From contig NZ_MSPW01000004.1 of the NCBI RefSeq assembly GCF_001955655.1, forward strand, positions 362,476-426,475: 64,000 bases of DNA. The letters run 5' to 3'. The number at the start of each line of letters is the position of its first letter. Positions within the stretch are counted from its first letter, which is position 1. Shown one piece after another: positions 11,291 to 19,758 of the stretch. Source of the stretch: Viridibacillus arenosi (GTDB lineage Bacteria; Bacillota; Bacilli; Bacillales_A; Planococcaceae). The notes below the pieces were generated by a model. It searched no databases. It was given only the letters and a program-made list of their open reading frames with translations, and had not been told where the DNA came from. The translations under genes and the position numbers were made by a program.

Positions 11291-12580
11291 ATGTCTATGA
11301 CGACAATGACAATTTCTCAGCTTGAAGATATGAAACTGAAAGATTTGTATGCGCTTGCGAGAGATTATAAAATTTCATACTATAGTAAGCTGACAAAAAA
11401 AGAATTAATTTTTGCGATTTTAAAATCAAGAGCAGAACAAGAAGGCTACTTCTTCATGGAAGGTGTCCTTGAGATTATTCAACAAGAGGGCTTTGGTTTC
11501 TTAAGACCTATAAATTATTCACCAAGCTCTGAGGATATTTATATCTCAGCATCTCAAATCCGTCGATTTAGTTTACGTAATGGTGATAAAGTAACGGGGA
11601 AAGTGCGCCCGCCAAAAGAAAATGAGCGCTATTATGGTTTGTTACATGTAGAAGCGGTAAATGGGGAAGACCCTGAAACTGCAAAAGAACGAGTACATTT
11701 CCCAGCATTGACACCGCTATACCCGGATCGTCATATTAAACTTGAAACAACTCCTGCAAAGTTATCTACACGTATTATGGATTTAGTAGCACCAGTAGGT
11801 TTTGGTCAACGTGGACTTATTGTGGCTCCTCCAAAAGCGGGTAAAACATTACTTTTAAAAGAAATTGCAAATGCAATTACAGAGAAATATCCTGAATCTG
11901 AACTTATTGTACTATTAATAGATGAACGGCCTGAGGAAGTAACGGATATTGAGCGCTCAGTAGCAGCGGACGTAGTTAGCTCAACATTCGATGAATTGCC
12001 AGAAAATCACGTTAAAGTAGCAGAGTTAGTGTTAGAACGAGCTATGCGATTAGTAGAACATAAGCGAGATGTTATTATCTTAATGGACTCTATTACTCGA
12101 CTTGCGCGTGCATATAACCTTGTTATTCCTCCAAGTGGACGAACTTTATCTGGTGGTATTGACCCTGCTGCATTCCATCGTCCGAAACGCTTCTTCGGTG
12201 CTGCACGTAATATTGAAGAAGGTGGTAGTTTAACAATATTAGCTACTGCATTAATCGATACAGGCTCTCGTATGGATGAAGTAATTTACGAAGAGTTCAA
12301 AGGGACAGGTAACTTAGAGCTTCATTTAGATCGTAGTCTAGCAGAACGTCGAATCTTCCCAGCTATTGATATTCGCCGTTCAGGAACTCGTAAAGAAGAA
12401 CTACTAATTCCAAAAGACCAACTAGATAAACTGTGGGCGATTCGTAAAACATTCTCAGATTCATCAGATTTTGCGGAGCGATTCCTAAAAAAATTACGTC
12501 AAACAAAAACGAATGATGAGTTTTTTGAACAGCTAAATTCAGACATGAAGGCTGCTCGAAACGGTAAAGGATTACTGTAA
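11291..12580 (+). CDS. rho: Transcription termination factor Rho
   Basis: Hexameric RNA-dependent ATPase that ends transcription and represses antisense transcripts. About 429 aa. Seen: N-terminal [24 protein letters not shown] fold start (given in part), the RNA-binding cold-shock-like domain with GFGFLRP, the ATPase P-loop in [10 protein letters not shown], the Walker B-type VIILMDS, and the Q-loop region [11 protein letters not shown]. Start is uncertain: ATG 11291 or 11297 give the usual N-terminus; the frame is open to ATG 11243. No good Shine-Dalgarno precedes any of them, and GTGGTG before 11291 is the best available. Confidence 0.94.
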   Translation: MSMTTMTISQLEDMKLKDLYALARDYKISYYSKLTKKELIFAILKSRAEQEGYFFMEGVLEIIQQEGFGFLRPINYSPSSEDIYISASQIRRFSLRNGDKVTGKVRPPKENERYYGLLHVEAVNGEDPETAKERVHFPALTPLYPDRHIKLETTPAKLSTRIMDLVAPVGFGQRGLIVAPPKAGKTLLLKEIANAITEKYPESELIVLLIDERPEEVTDIERSVAADVVSSTFDELPENHVKVAELVLERAMRLVEHKRDVIILMDSITRLARAYNLVIPPSGRTLSGGIDPAAFHRPKRFFGAARNIEEGGSLTILATALIDTGSRMDEVIYEEFKGTGNLELHLDRSLAERRIFPAIDIRRSGTRKEELLIPKDQLDKLWAIRKTFSDSSDFAERFLKKLRQTKTNDEFFEQLNSDMKAARNGKGLL

Positions 12581-12628
12581 AAACAAAGTTATTTTCTACT
12601 AAATTATAAATTCATATAATTTATTTGC

Positions 12629-12657
12629 TTGCAACACTGTATAGTTTTTGATATAAT
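12629..12657 (+). promoter_or_regulatory. Sigma-A promoter of rpmE
   Basis: TTGCAA (12629-12634), 17 bases, TATAAT (12652-12657). The start point would be near 12664, giving a leader of about 110 bases. Confidence 0.7.
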
Positions 12658-12663
12658 TCATAC

Positions 12664-12772
12664 AGTATTGCAATAAACGTGTTGCATATGCGGCAAACTA
12701 ATCTGGGTCGTGTAAGGCAACAGTTCGATAAACTCTGTTCCAGATGGTTCAGGGCGAAAGGAGATCATACAC
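12664..12772 (+). promoter_or_regulatory. Structured 5' leader of rpmE, probable L31 autoregulatory leader
   Basis: An outer stem TCTGG (12702-12706) / CCAGA (12740-12744) encloses AACAG (12719-12723) / CTGTT (12735-12739), just upstream of the SD AAAGGAG. L31 leaders that bind the protein have been proposed in Firmicutes. This assignment is by position and structure only. Confidence 0.45.
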
Positions 12773-12973
12773 ATGAAACAAGGTATTCATCCAGACCATA
12801 AAGAAGCAACAGTAATCTGCTCTTGTGGTAACACTTTCAAAACTGGTTCAGTAAAAGAAAAAATCGTAGTAGAATTCTGCAACGAATGTCACCCATTCTA
12901 TACTGGCCGTCAAAAATTCGCGTCTGCTGACGGACGTGTTGATCGTTTCAACAAAAAATACGGTATTAAATAA
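12773..12973 (+). CDS. rpmE: Ribosomal protein L31
   Basis: Large-subunit protein bridging the 50S central protuberance and the 30S head. 66 aa. Four cysteines (Cys16, Cys18, Cys36, Cys39) make this the zinc-binding type; the HPFYTGRQK signature is intact. AAAGGAG precedes ATG 12773. It follows rho as in B. subtilis, with its own promoter, structured leader and strong terminator, so it is probably a single-gene unit. Presence of the zinc form suggests a zinc-free paralogue may exist elsewhere, which is not visible here. Confidence 0.97.
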   Translation: MKQGIHPDHKEATVICSCGNTFKTGSVKEKIVVEFCNECHPFYTGRQKFASADGRVDRFNKKYGIK

Positions 12974-12992
12974 TTTAACCCGTATATACAAA

Positions 12993-13033
12993 ATACCTGC
13001 CCGGCAAGTAATTGCTAGGCAGGTATTTTTCTT
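12993..13033 (+). terminator. Terminator after rpmE
   Basis: A 15-bp stem with one mismatch, from ATACCTGCC to GGCAGGTAT, with loop GTAA, followed by TTTTCTT. Confidence 0.85.
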
Positions 13034-13120
13034 GCGCCAAAATGCTTTTTCGTGTAGTATAAAGCTCGTTCGTTTAAAATAAAAAGCTGTGTAAGTGGAT
13101 TACATAACATAGTTTTTATA

Positions 13121-13153
13121 TAAAAAAAAGAGAAGTATTCTCTCTATTTTTTC
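13121..13153. terminator. Short hairpin between A and T runs, possible bidirectional terminator
   Basis: AGAGAA (13129-13134) / TTCTCT (13138-13143) flanked by eight A and six T. It lies 40 bases upstream of tdk. Confidence 0.4.
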
Positions 13154-13193
13154 GTTATGATGTTGGATATAAGTGTTGAAAGGAGTCTAATTC

Positions 13194-13787
13194 ATGTACG
13201 TAATGACTCAAAATGGTTGGATTGAAGTAATATGCGGAAGTATGTTTTCAGGGAAATCGGAAGAACTAATTCGCCGTGTTCGTAGATCTCAATTTGCAAA
13301 GCAGAAAATTGCAGTTTTTAAACCTGAAATTGATAATCGTTATAGTGAAGAGGCAGTTGTAAGTCATAATGGCACAACAGTATTAGCAAGACCTATCAAA
13401 TCTCCCAAAGATATATGGGATCACATTTCAGATGATTTCGATGTAATTGCAATTGATGAAGCACAATTTTTTGAAGATGATATTGTAGAAATCGTTCAAC
13501 AATTAGCTAATCACGGTTTCCGTGTAATATTAGCTGGACTTGATCAGGATTTCAAAGGAGTTCCGTTCGGTCCGATGCCTAAGTTAATGGCAATCGCAGA
13601 GTTAGTAACAAAATTACAAGCAGTATGTAGTGTATGTGGATCACCATCGAGTCGTACACAGCGCTTAATTAATGGACAACCTGCAGGAATCGATGACCCG
13701 GTTATATTAGTAGGTGCTTCGGAGGCGTATGAACCTCGCTGTAGACATCACCATGTAGTGCCAGTAGGAAAATCAATTTCTCAGTAA
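13194..13787 (+). CDS. tdk: Thymidine kinase
   Basis: Phosphorylates thymidine (salvage). 197 aa, the type II bacterial enzyme. P-loop GSMFSGKS (residues 15-22), catalytic Glu89 in DEAQFF, the lasso loop, and a structural zinc site with CSVC plus RCRHH near the C-terminus. AAAGGAG (13179-13185) is 8 bases before ATG 13194; a second in-frame ATG is three codons in. It follows rpmE in the conserved order and has a terminator of its own. Confidence 0.95.
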   Translation: MYVMTQNGWIEVICGSMFSGKSEELIRRVRRSQFAKQKIAVFKPEIDNRYSEEAVVSHNGTTVLARPIKSPKDIWDHISDDFDVIAIDEAQFFEDDIVEIVQQLANHGFRVILAGLDQDFKGVPFGPMPKLMAIAELVTKLQAVCSVCGSPSSRTQRLINGQPAGIDDPVILVGASEAYEPRCRHHHVVPVGKSISQ

Positions 13788-13815
13788 GAGTAGCTTGAAG
13801 GCTGCTCTTTTTTTA
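13787..13815 (+). terminator. Terminator after tdk
   Basis: AGAGTAGC (13787-13794) / GCTGCTCT (13801-13808), one mismatch, followed by a T run. The hairpin resembles the one after the amidase gene. Confidence 0.7.
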
Positions 13816-13931
13816 CGTTTAAAATGGAGGTTTTAATTTACATAAATAATCATTTTACCCTAAATTGGATTTTGTTATATTGAGGTATGCTAGTATTAAA
13901 TATAGTAAATCTATTTTTAAAAGGGGAACAT

Positions 13932-14666
13932 ATGAAGAATGTTATACTAATATTGTTTTCGTTTATCGCTTTAATCGCTATTTTCTCAACAGTTCCAGTA
14001 ACTGCAAAATCGGCAATAAAGAAATCTAGCAAGAAAATAATAGTTATCGACCCTGGCCATCAGCAATATGCCAATATTGATGTTGAACAAATTGGGCCGG
14101 GTGCACTTAAAACGAAGTATAAAGTGACAGATGGTACGCATAGTCCCTATACAAACAAAAAAGAATCCAACCTTACTTTAGAAGCATCTAAAATGCTAGG
14201 CAATACATTAAAAAAGCGTGGCTATAAAGTAATTTATACACGTACAAAACAAAATGTGAACATAAGTAATCGTGAACGTGCCAATATTGCTAATAAAAGC
14301 AAAGCGGACATCTTTTTACGTATACATGCAGATGGGTCCATTGATAAAAAAGAAAAAGGTTTTTCGATTTTAACGCCATCATCAAAAAATCCATACATAT
14401 CAAAAAGTATTAATAAAAAGAGTCTAGTAATTTCAAATGAAATTATACAAAAGATAGAAAAAAATAAAAAAATTAAAGATATAAAAGGAATTATTTATCG
14501 GGATAACCTATCAGGAGCAAATTGGTCGAAGGTACCTGGAGTGTTGATTGAATTGGGTTACATGACAAATAAGGAGGAGGACAAAAAGTTAGCAGATCCA
14601 TTATATATAAAAAGCCTGACTAATAGTATAGCTGATGGTATTGATCAATATATAAAGAAAAAATAA
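13932..14666 (+). CDS. Exported N-acetylmuramoyl-L-alanine amidase (Amidase_3)
   Basis: Cleaves the lactyl-L-alanine bond of peptidoglycan outside the membrane. 244 aa: a signal peptide (MKNVILILFSFIALIAIF, processing probably near VTAKS), then one Amidase_3 zinc domain. Zinc ligands are visible as VIDPGHQ, the Glu of NKKESNL and RIHADGS; the catalytic Glu is in IELGYMTN. No cell-wall-binding repeats, so it resembles CwlD-sized enzymes. ATG 13932 follows AAAAGGGGAA. It sits alone between tdk and prfA, which are close together in relatives, and is lysine- and AT-rich, suggesting insertion. Confidence 0.88.
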   Translation: MKNVILILFSFIALIAIFSTVPVTAKSAIKKSSKKIIVIDPGHQQYANIDVEQIGPGALKTKYKVTDGTHSPYTNKKESNLTLEASKMLGNTLKKRGYKVIYTRTKQNVNISNRERANIANKSKADIFLRIHADGSIDKKEKGFSILTPSSKNPYISKSINKKSLVISNEIIQKIEKNKKIKDIKGIIYRDNLSGANWSKVPGVLIELGYMTNKEEDKKLADPLYIKSLTNSIADGIDQYIKKK

Positions 14667-14678
14667 CGATCAATTCTC

Positions 14679-14706
14679 AAAAGAGTAGCGATAGCAGCTC
14701 TTTTTC
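14679..14706 (+). terminator. Terminator after the amidase gene
   Basis: AAAAGAG ... CTCTTTTT with inner TAGC/GCAG pairing. The sequence is similar to the hairpin after tdk. Confidence 0.6.
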
Positions 14707-14794
14707 ATTATACTATTGAAGGAGCATATTTCGGCAAATAGCTAATCACAAGTTGATTTAAATAAATTTCCAAAAGAAAGGTCAAGGTGAAAAA

Positions 14795-15865
14795 ATGTTT
14801 GATCGCCTACAAGCCGTTGAAGATCGTTACGATCGATTAAATGAATTACTTAGCGACCCTGAGATAGTCAACGACTCAAAAAAACTAGCGAAGTTTTCAA
14901 AAGAACAGTCTGATATCAGTGAAACAGTAGAAGTTTATCGAGAATATAAAGAAGTGAAACAACAGTATCAAGAAGCAAAAGAAATGTTTGAGGATAAACT
15001 AGACCCTGAAATGCGTGAGCTAGTAAAAGAAGAAGTAAATGAATTAGAAGAGCAAATTACAAAATTAGAAGACCACCTACGTCTTTTATTAATTCCGAAA
15101 GATCCTAATGACAATAAAAACGTTATTATGGAAATCCGCGGTGCTGCTGGCGGTGATGAAGCCGCTCTATTCGCCAATACATTATTCCGTATGTATAGTC
15201 GATATGCTGAAGCACAAGGTTGGAAAATTGAAGTCATGAACGCCAACCCAACAGAACTTGGTGGCTATAAAGAAATTGTCTTCATGATTAACGGACAAGG
15301 CGCATACTCAAAATTCAAATTCGAAAGTGGCGCACATCGTGTACAACGTGTACCAGAAACAGAATCACAAGGTCGTGTGCATACTTCAACATCAACTGTA
15401 GTAGTAATGCCAGAAGCCGAAGAAGTAGAGTTAGACATAGCTGATAAAGATATCCGAGTAGATATTTATCACGCAAGTGGTGCGGGTGGACAGCACGTCA
15501 ATAAAACGGCATCTGCTGTTCGTATGACACATATTCCAACAGGCGTAGTTGTTGCAATGCAAGATGAGCGTTCTCAATTAAAAAACCGTGATAAAGCGAT
15601 GAAAGTATTACGTGCGCGTGTATATGATAAATTACAACAAGAAGCACAAGATGAATATAATGCAGAACGTAAATCTGCAGTTGGTACAGGTGACCGTTCA
15701 GAGCGTATCCGTACTTATAATTTCCCACAAAACCGAGTTACTGATCACCGTATCGGTTTAACAATTCAAAAGCTTGATCAAATTATTGAAGGTAAGATAG
15801 ATGAAATCTTCGATGCATTAATCTTAGAAGAACAAGCAAACAAACTTGAAAGCCTAAACGATTAA
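14795..15865 (+). CDS. prfA: Peptide chain release factor 1
   Basis: Recognises UAA and UAG stop codons and triggers peptide release. 356 aa. Seen: long helical domain 1 (1 to about 100), [12 protein letters not shown], the stop-codon recognition tripeptide PET (187-189), and the GGQ catalytic motif (231-233) in [10 protein letters not shown]. The GGQ glutamine is the methylation target of PrmC, encoded one base downstream, so the two genes form a functional operon. SD AGAAAGG precedes ATG 14795. Confidence 0.97.
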   Translation: MFDRLQAVEDRYDRLNELLSDPEIVNDSKKLAKFSKEQSDISETVEVYREYKEVKQQYQEAKEMFEDKLDPEMRELVKEEVNELEEQITKLEDHLRLLLIPKDPNDNKNVIMEIRGAAGGDEAALFANTLFRMYSRYAEAQGWKIEVMNANPTELGGYKEIVFMINGQGAYSKFKFESGAHRVQRVPETESQGRVHTSTSTVVVMPEAEEVELDIADKDIRVDIYHASGAGGQHVNKTASAVRMTHIPTGVVVAMQDERSQLKNRDKAMKVLRARVYDKLQQEAQDEYNAERKSAVGTGDRSERIRTYNFPQNRVTDHRIGLTIQKLDQIIEGKIDEIFDALILEEQANKLESLND

Positions 15866-15866
15866 T

Positions 15867-16724
15867 ATGACGAGACAAGTATTTGAGGCCCTCAACCGGG
15901 CTTCTTCTTTTTTACAAGAAAACGGTCGAGAAGAAGGAGCTGCACGATTACTTTTACAGCATGCATTAAATACATCCTATACAGGATTAATGATCATCAT
16001 GCGAGATGAAATGACGGAGGCACAGTGGGAAAACTATTTTAACATGATTGAGGAACATAAGAGTGGTCGCCCTATTCAGTATATTACGGGCTCAGAAGAG
16101 TTTTACGGTCGAACTTTTAAAGTAGATGAATCAGTCCTAATTCCTCGTCCAGAAACAGAAGAGTTAATCGTAGAAGCACTAAAACGCATTAAGAAACTAT
16201 TTTCACCTACATCATCCATTCAAATAGCAGATATCGGAACAGGTAGTGGCGCAATTGCAATAACGATGAAAAAAGAAGTACCTCAAGCGACTGTAATCGC
16301 AACAGATATTTCTCTAGCAGCACTTACCACAGCCGAGAATAACGCTAATCAATTAGATGCGAAAATAACTTTCAGAGAGGGAGATTTAACAGCACCTCTA
16401 GTACATGAACAATGGGATGTTGTGTTATCTAATCCCCCTTATATAGCTTTTGATGAAGCAAAGGAAATGTCTGATATCGTTTTAGAACATGAGCCGCATA
16501 GTGCATTATTTGCAGAAGAAAGTGGACTAGCTTTATATCGGAAGCTTGCTGAAGATTTGCCACCTCTTATGAAAACACCAAGTTTTATTGGCGTAGAGAT
16601 TGGTTATAAACAAGGGAAAGCAGTAGCGGGGTTTTTCAAAGAAAAATTTCCACAGGCCAAAGTAGAAATAGTAAAAGATATTAATCAAAAAGATAGAATG
16701 ATTTTTTGCGAGATTAGTGAATAA
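15867..16724 (+). CDS. prmC: Release factor glutamine N5-methyltransferase
   Basis: SAM-dependent methylation of the GGQ glutamine of RF1/RF2. 285 aa: N-terminal helical substrate-binding domain, then a Rossmann methyltransferase with GTGSGAIAI and the NPPY substrate motif in LSNPPYIAF. ATG 15867 starts one base after the prfA stop, indicating translational coupling. Start and length fit the family. Confidence 0.95.
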   Translation: MTRQVFEALNRASSFLQENGREEGAARLLLQHALNTSYTGLMIIMRDEMTEAQWENYFNMIEEHKSGRPIQYITGSEEFYGRTFKVDESVLIPRPETEELIVEALKRIKKLFSPTSSIQIADIGTGSGAIAITMKKEVPQATVIATDISLAALTTAENNANQLDAKITFREGDLTAPLVHEQWDVVLSNPPYIAFDEAKEMSDIVLEHEPHSALFAEESGLALYRKLAEDLPPLMKTPSFIGVEIGYKQGKAVAGFFKEKFPQAKVEIVKDINQKDRMIFCEISE

Positions 16725-16734
16725 AACATCTGAA

Positions 16735-16757
16735 CCCTGTCTATCCTTGTGACAGGG
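16735..16757 (+). promoter_or_regulatory. Hairpin overlapping the spoIIR ribosome binding site
   Basis: CCCTGTC (16735-16741) pairs perfectly with GACAGGG (16751-16757); the second arm contains the first part of the SD AGGGAGGG. The stem would partly hide the RBS. The regulatory role is inference. Confidence 0.4.
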
Positions 16758-16767
16758 AGGGATTAAG

Positions 16768-17376
16768 ATGATACCAGATTACAAGAATATCGAAATGCCA
16801 AAACAAGAAACAAAAACAATAACAAAAACAAAAATGATGCCAGTGCTACAATTTATTGCAGCCCTGCTTTTTATACAAACACTTTTATTTTTACTACCAC
16901 AGTGGTTTACGCAGGATACTTCACCAATTGCAGATGCTGATCAAATGAGATTCCGTATTGTTGCAAATAGCAACTCAACACAAGATCAGCTTATTAAACA
17001 AGATATGTTAAAAGAAATAGAACCTATTATTAAACAGCTAGCTTTCCAAACAAATGGAACGGGAATGGAACAGAATCTAGCAGTTGTGGAACACGAAATT
17101 CAAAATAAATTATCCACAAAATTCAGTCAGCAATCGATACAGGTTTCTAGGAAACAAGAATTATTCCCGGCTAAAAGGTATGAAGGATTTTTATATCCAC
17201 AAAACTACTATGATGCACTTGTCGTGACAATTGGTAGTGGTAAGGGGGATAATTGGTGGTGCGCGTTATTCCCAAAAGTATGTTATCGCGAAGAAGAACC
17301 AAAAAAACCAGAAGAAACAAAAGAGGAAACTCAGAAGTTTTTCATATGGGAATGGTTAAAAGATATCTTCTCATAA
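16768..17376 (+). CDS. spoIIR: Stage II sporulation protein R
   Basis: Forespore-made signalling protein that crosses into the intermembrane space and activates SpoIIGA to process pro-sigma-E. 202 aa, with an N-terminal membrane/signal segment (about residues 26-45) after a charged stretch. Family signatures RFRIVANSNS and GSGKGDNWWCALFPKVCY are present. GGGAGGG precedes ATG 16768, partly inside a hairpin. It lies between prmC and ywlC as in B. subtilis. The protein ends with a charged tail (EEEPKKPEETKEE) and a short hydrophobic end. Confidence 0.93.
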   Translation: MIPDYKNIEMPKQETKTITKTKMMPVLQFIAALLFIQTLLFLLPQWFTQDTSPIADADQMRFRIVANSNSTQDQLIKQDMLKEIEPIIKQLAFQTNGTGMEQNLAVVEHEIQNKLSTKFSQQSIQVSRKQELFPAKRYEGFLYPQNYYDALVVTIGSGKGDNWWCALFPKVCYREEEPKKPEETKEETQKFFIWEWLKDIFS

Positions 17377-17380
17377 TAGG

Positions 17381-17538
17381 TTATGCACAATATTTGTAAA
17401 ATTGTCCACAATATACACAAAGTTATCAACAAATTGTGTATAACTTTCTGAAAACTCTTGAGTGAAGGGAGATACAGAGATGGAAACTAAACGTCTAAAT
17501 GTGGACATGAATGTGGATAATGGAAAAAGTTATGCACA
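17381..17538. promoter_or_regulatory. DnaA-box cluster
   Basis: Four perfect TTATNCACA boxes in 158 bp: 17381-17389 (+), 17435-17443 (-), 17512-17520 (-) and 17530-17538 (+). One-mismatch boxes lie at 17402-17410, 17411-17419 and 17423-17431. The cluster spans the spoIIR-ywlC gap and the first codons of ywlC. From memory, the ywlC region is one of the DnaA-bound loci outside oriC in B. subtilis, so this may be a conserved DnaA-titrating or DnaA-controlled site. Confidence 0.7.
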
Positions 17539-18526
17539 AGCTGTGGATTTGTTAAATAATGGAGAGGTAGTCGCTTTCCCCACGGAAACTGTATATGGTT
17601 TAGGTGCAGTTGCTACGGATGAAGCAGCTGTAAAGAAAATCTTTGCAGCAAAAGGTCGTCCTTCCGACAATCCACTTATCGTTCATATAGGTACTTTCGA
17701 AGAACTAGAAAATTACGTCGACCATATTTCGCAAAAAGCAAAACTTTGTATGGAAGCGTTTTGGCCAGGCCCTCTAACAATGATTTTCAAAGCGAAACCA
17801 AATGTACTTGCTACTAGTGTTACAGCTAACTTGGATACAGTGGGGATTCGTATGCCTAATCATGCAGTTGCATTACATTTACTCCGACAATTAGGGAAAC
17901 CAGTAGCCGCTCCAAGCGCGAATAGAAGTGGTAAGCCTAGTCCGACAGAAGGTATCCATGTTGAAGAAGATTTAAATGGAAGTATCCCCATGATTTTGGA
18001 TGGAGGCACTACAGGTATTGGTGTTGAGTCCACTGTACTAGATCTAACATTGGACACACCTGTTATCTTACGTCCAGGTGGTGTCACAAAAGAAATGCTA
18101 GAAGTTGTTATTGGCCCTGTTTCTCAACCGTCACATACAGAACAAAATAGTGGCCAGGCGCCAAAAGCACCAGGTATGAAGTATACTCACTACGCCCCAA
18201 ATGCTCCCGTTTATTTGATAGAAAAAGAAGAAAAAACAATTGCTAATGCTCTTGAGACTTTACATGAAAAAGGGCTTAAAGTGGCGTTACTAGCACCAGA
18301 AAATTTAAGCCATCTAGAAGCTGATTGGTTTTTTACTTTTGGTCAAAAGGATACAAATGAAGAGATGGCAGTTAATCTATATCATGCTTTACGTTCGTGC
18401 AATGCAACGACAGCAGATCTTGTTCTTGCTACAACTACTTCAACAGAAGGTGTCGGTGCAGCAATTATGAATCGCCTCGAGAAGTCCGCAGGTGGTAAAT
18501 GGTATTCAGCAGATATTCAGCTTTAA
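17480..18526 (+). CDS. ywlC: L-threonylcarbamoyladenylate synthase (Sua5/YwlC type)
   Basis: Makes threonylcarbamoyl-AMP from threonine, bicarbonate and ATP for t6A37 in ANN-decoding tRNAs. 348 aa: an N-terminal YrdC domain with PTETVYGLGA, KGRPSDNPL and SANRSGKPSPT, then a C-terminal Sua5 domain after PGMKYTHYAPNAP. ATG 17480 follows GAAGGGAG at 7 bases; an upstream GTG at 17462 precedes the RBS. Its promoter and first codons lie in the DnaA-box cluster, so expression may respond to DnaA. Confidence 0.94.
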   Translation: METKRLNVDMNVDNGKSYAQAVDLLNNGEVVAFPTETVYGLGAVATDEAAVKKIFAAKGRPSDNPLIVHIGTFEELENYVDHISQKAKLCMEAFWPGPLTMIFKAKPNVLATSVTANLDTVGIRMPNHAVALHLLRQLGKPVAAPSANRSGKPSPTEGIHVEEDLNGSIPMILDGGTTGIGVESTVLDLTLDTPVILRPGGVTKEMLEVVIGPVSQPSHTEQNSGQAPKAPGMKYTHYAPNAPVYLIEKEEKTIANALETLHEKGLKVALLAPENLSHLEADWFFTFGQKDTNEEMAVNLYHALRSCNATTADLVLATTTSTEGVGAAIMNRLEKSAGGKWYSADIQL

Positions 18527-18577
18527 CTGAGGGTGAATTTATCTAGTGGAAGCCATTAATTAATTTCTGATACTAAG

Positions 18578-18613
18578 CTGTTCTTTCTATATAAAAGAGA
18601 GAACAGTTTTTTT
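18578..18613 (+). terminator. Terminator after ywlC
   Basis: CTGTTCTTTCT ... AGAGAGAACAG with one G-T pair, followed by seven T. Confidence 0.8.
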
Positions 18614-18764
18614 GTATATAGATTAAAGAGAAAAAGAGATATACGTAATTTCATCTTGGGACATAATTACACTTTAAACGTGAAGCAACACATTAGAAAG
18701 CTAGCATAAAGCCGAACATCCCTTGCATATCGTAAAGAGATATCCAAAAGCAAGGGGGAACAGC

Positions 18765-19259
18765 GTGCAGGAAATAATAGCAGGTGTTATTACAGCGTTA
18801 GATGTACTCGCCCTATTTCTTATTTTACCGAAAGTTCGTTTTCGATTTGCCCTTTCCTGTTGGACAGCCGGTCTCCATGTTATATTTCCACTAATCGGTT
18901 TTTATGTAGGGGAATGGGCTGCCCAATATTTAATTACAATTGCCAAGATGCTCTCCGGTGCATTACTCAGTTTGATAGGTCTACAACTCCTATTATCAGC
19001 TAGAGTTAAAGAGCCACCCAATCTCTCTCCTATATTATTAGCTGTTACTGCAAGTCTTGATACCTTTTCAGTTAGTGTATCTTTTGGTATGCTTCAACTA
19101 CAGAAGAGTTTATTTATTATGAGTACGGGTATAACAACTTTTATCTTTTCTTACATCGCTTTATCAATAAAAAGAAAAACACCAGTTAATTTAGGTATAA
19201 TGTTACAGGTGATAGCGGGTGTTGCATTACTTTTAATGGGGATATTATCTATTATTTAA
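18765..19259 (+). CDS. mntP: MntP-family manganese efflux protein (YwlD)
   Basis: Predicted Mn(II) exporter. 164 aa with six hydrophobic segments in two repeated halves; the half-repeats carry the family's acidic motifs as ITALDVLAL and TASLDTFSVSVSFG. GTG 18765 is chosen because AAGGGGG (18752-18758) lies 6 bases upstream; the frame extends to 18723 without an RBS. Located between ywlC and ywlE as in B. subtilis. The protein is slightly short for MntP and the first half is divergent, so substrate is less certain than family. Confidence 0.82.
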   Translation: MQEIIAGVITALDVLALFLILPKVRFRFALSCWTAGLHVIFPLIGFYVGEWAAQYLITIAKMLSGALLSLIGLQLLLSARVKEPPNLSPILLAVTASLDTFSVSVSFGMLQLQKSLFIMSTGITTFIFSYIALSIKRKTPVNLGIMLQVIAGVALLLMGILSII

Positions 19260-19315
19260 TAATTATATGGAACATTATTACTACTATGATATATAATGAG
19301 GAATGAGGGTGTGTA

Positions 19316-19756
19316 ATGAATATTTATTTTATATGTACTGGAAACACTTGTAGAAGTCCAATGGCAGAAGCTATTTTAAAAGCAAAGAAATTAGATGATT
19401 TGGAAGTTCGTTCAGCAGGTATTTTCGCAATGCCTGGTGGTGAAATTTCAGAGAATGCTAAAGTGGTGTTATCAGAGGCGAATATTTTTACAGAACATGT
19501 TTCAAAACAAATTGAAGCAGAGGATTTACAGTGGGCTAATCTTATTTTGACGATGACATCAGCTCATAAAGAAATGATTTTGCAGGCTTACCCATCTATC
19601 TCTGATAAAACATTTACATTGAAGGAATACATTGCGCCATATGGCTCTTATGATGTTTCAGATCCATTTGGAGGAGATGTCCATTTGTATCGTCAAACGT
19701 TCCAGGAGTTAAATAAATTAATTGATGCACTCGAAACGAAATTATCGGAGGGCTAA
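19316..19756 (+). CDS. ywlE: Protein-arginine phosphatase YwlE
   Basis: Low-molecular-weight PTP-fold enzyme that removes phosphate from phosphoarginine, opposing the McsB kinase that marks proteins for ClpCP. 146 aa. The P-loop CTGNTCRS spans Cys7 to Ser14; Thr11 is the residue that favours phosphoarginine over phosphotyrosine. The general acid Asp is in SDPFGG. GAGGGTGTG precedes ATG 19316. It is followed two bases later by a chemoreceptor gene. Confidence 0.93.
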   Translation: MNIYFICTGNTCRSPMAEAILKAKKLDDLEVRSAGIFAMPGGEISENAKVVLSEANIFTEHVSKQIEAEDLQWANLILTMTSAHKEMILQAYPSISDKTFTLKEYIAPYGSYDVSDPFGGDVHLYRQTFQELNKLIDALETKLSEG

Positions 19757-19758
19757 CG

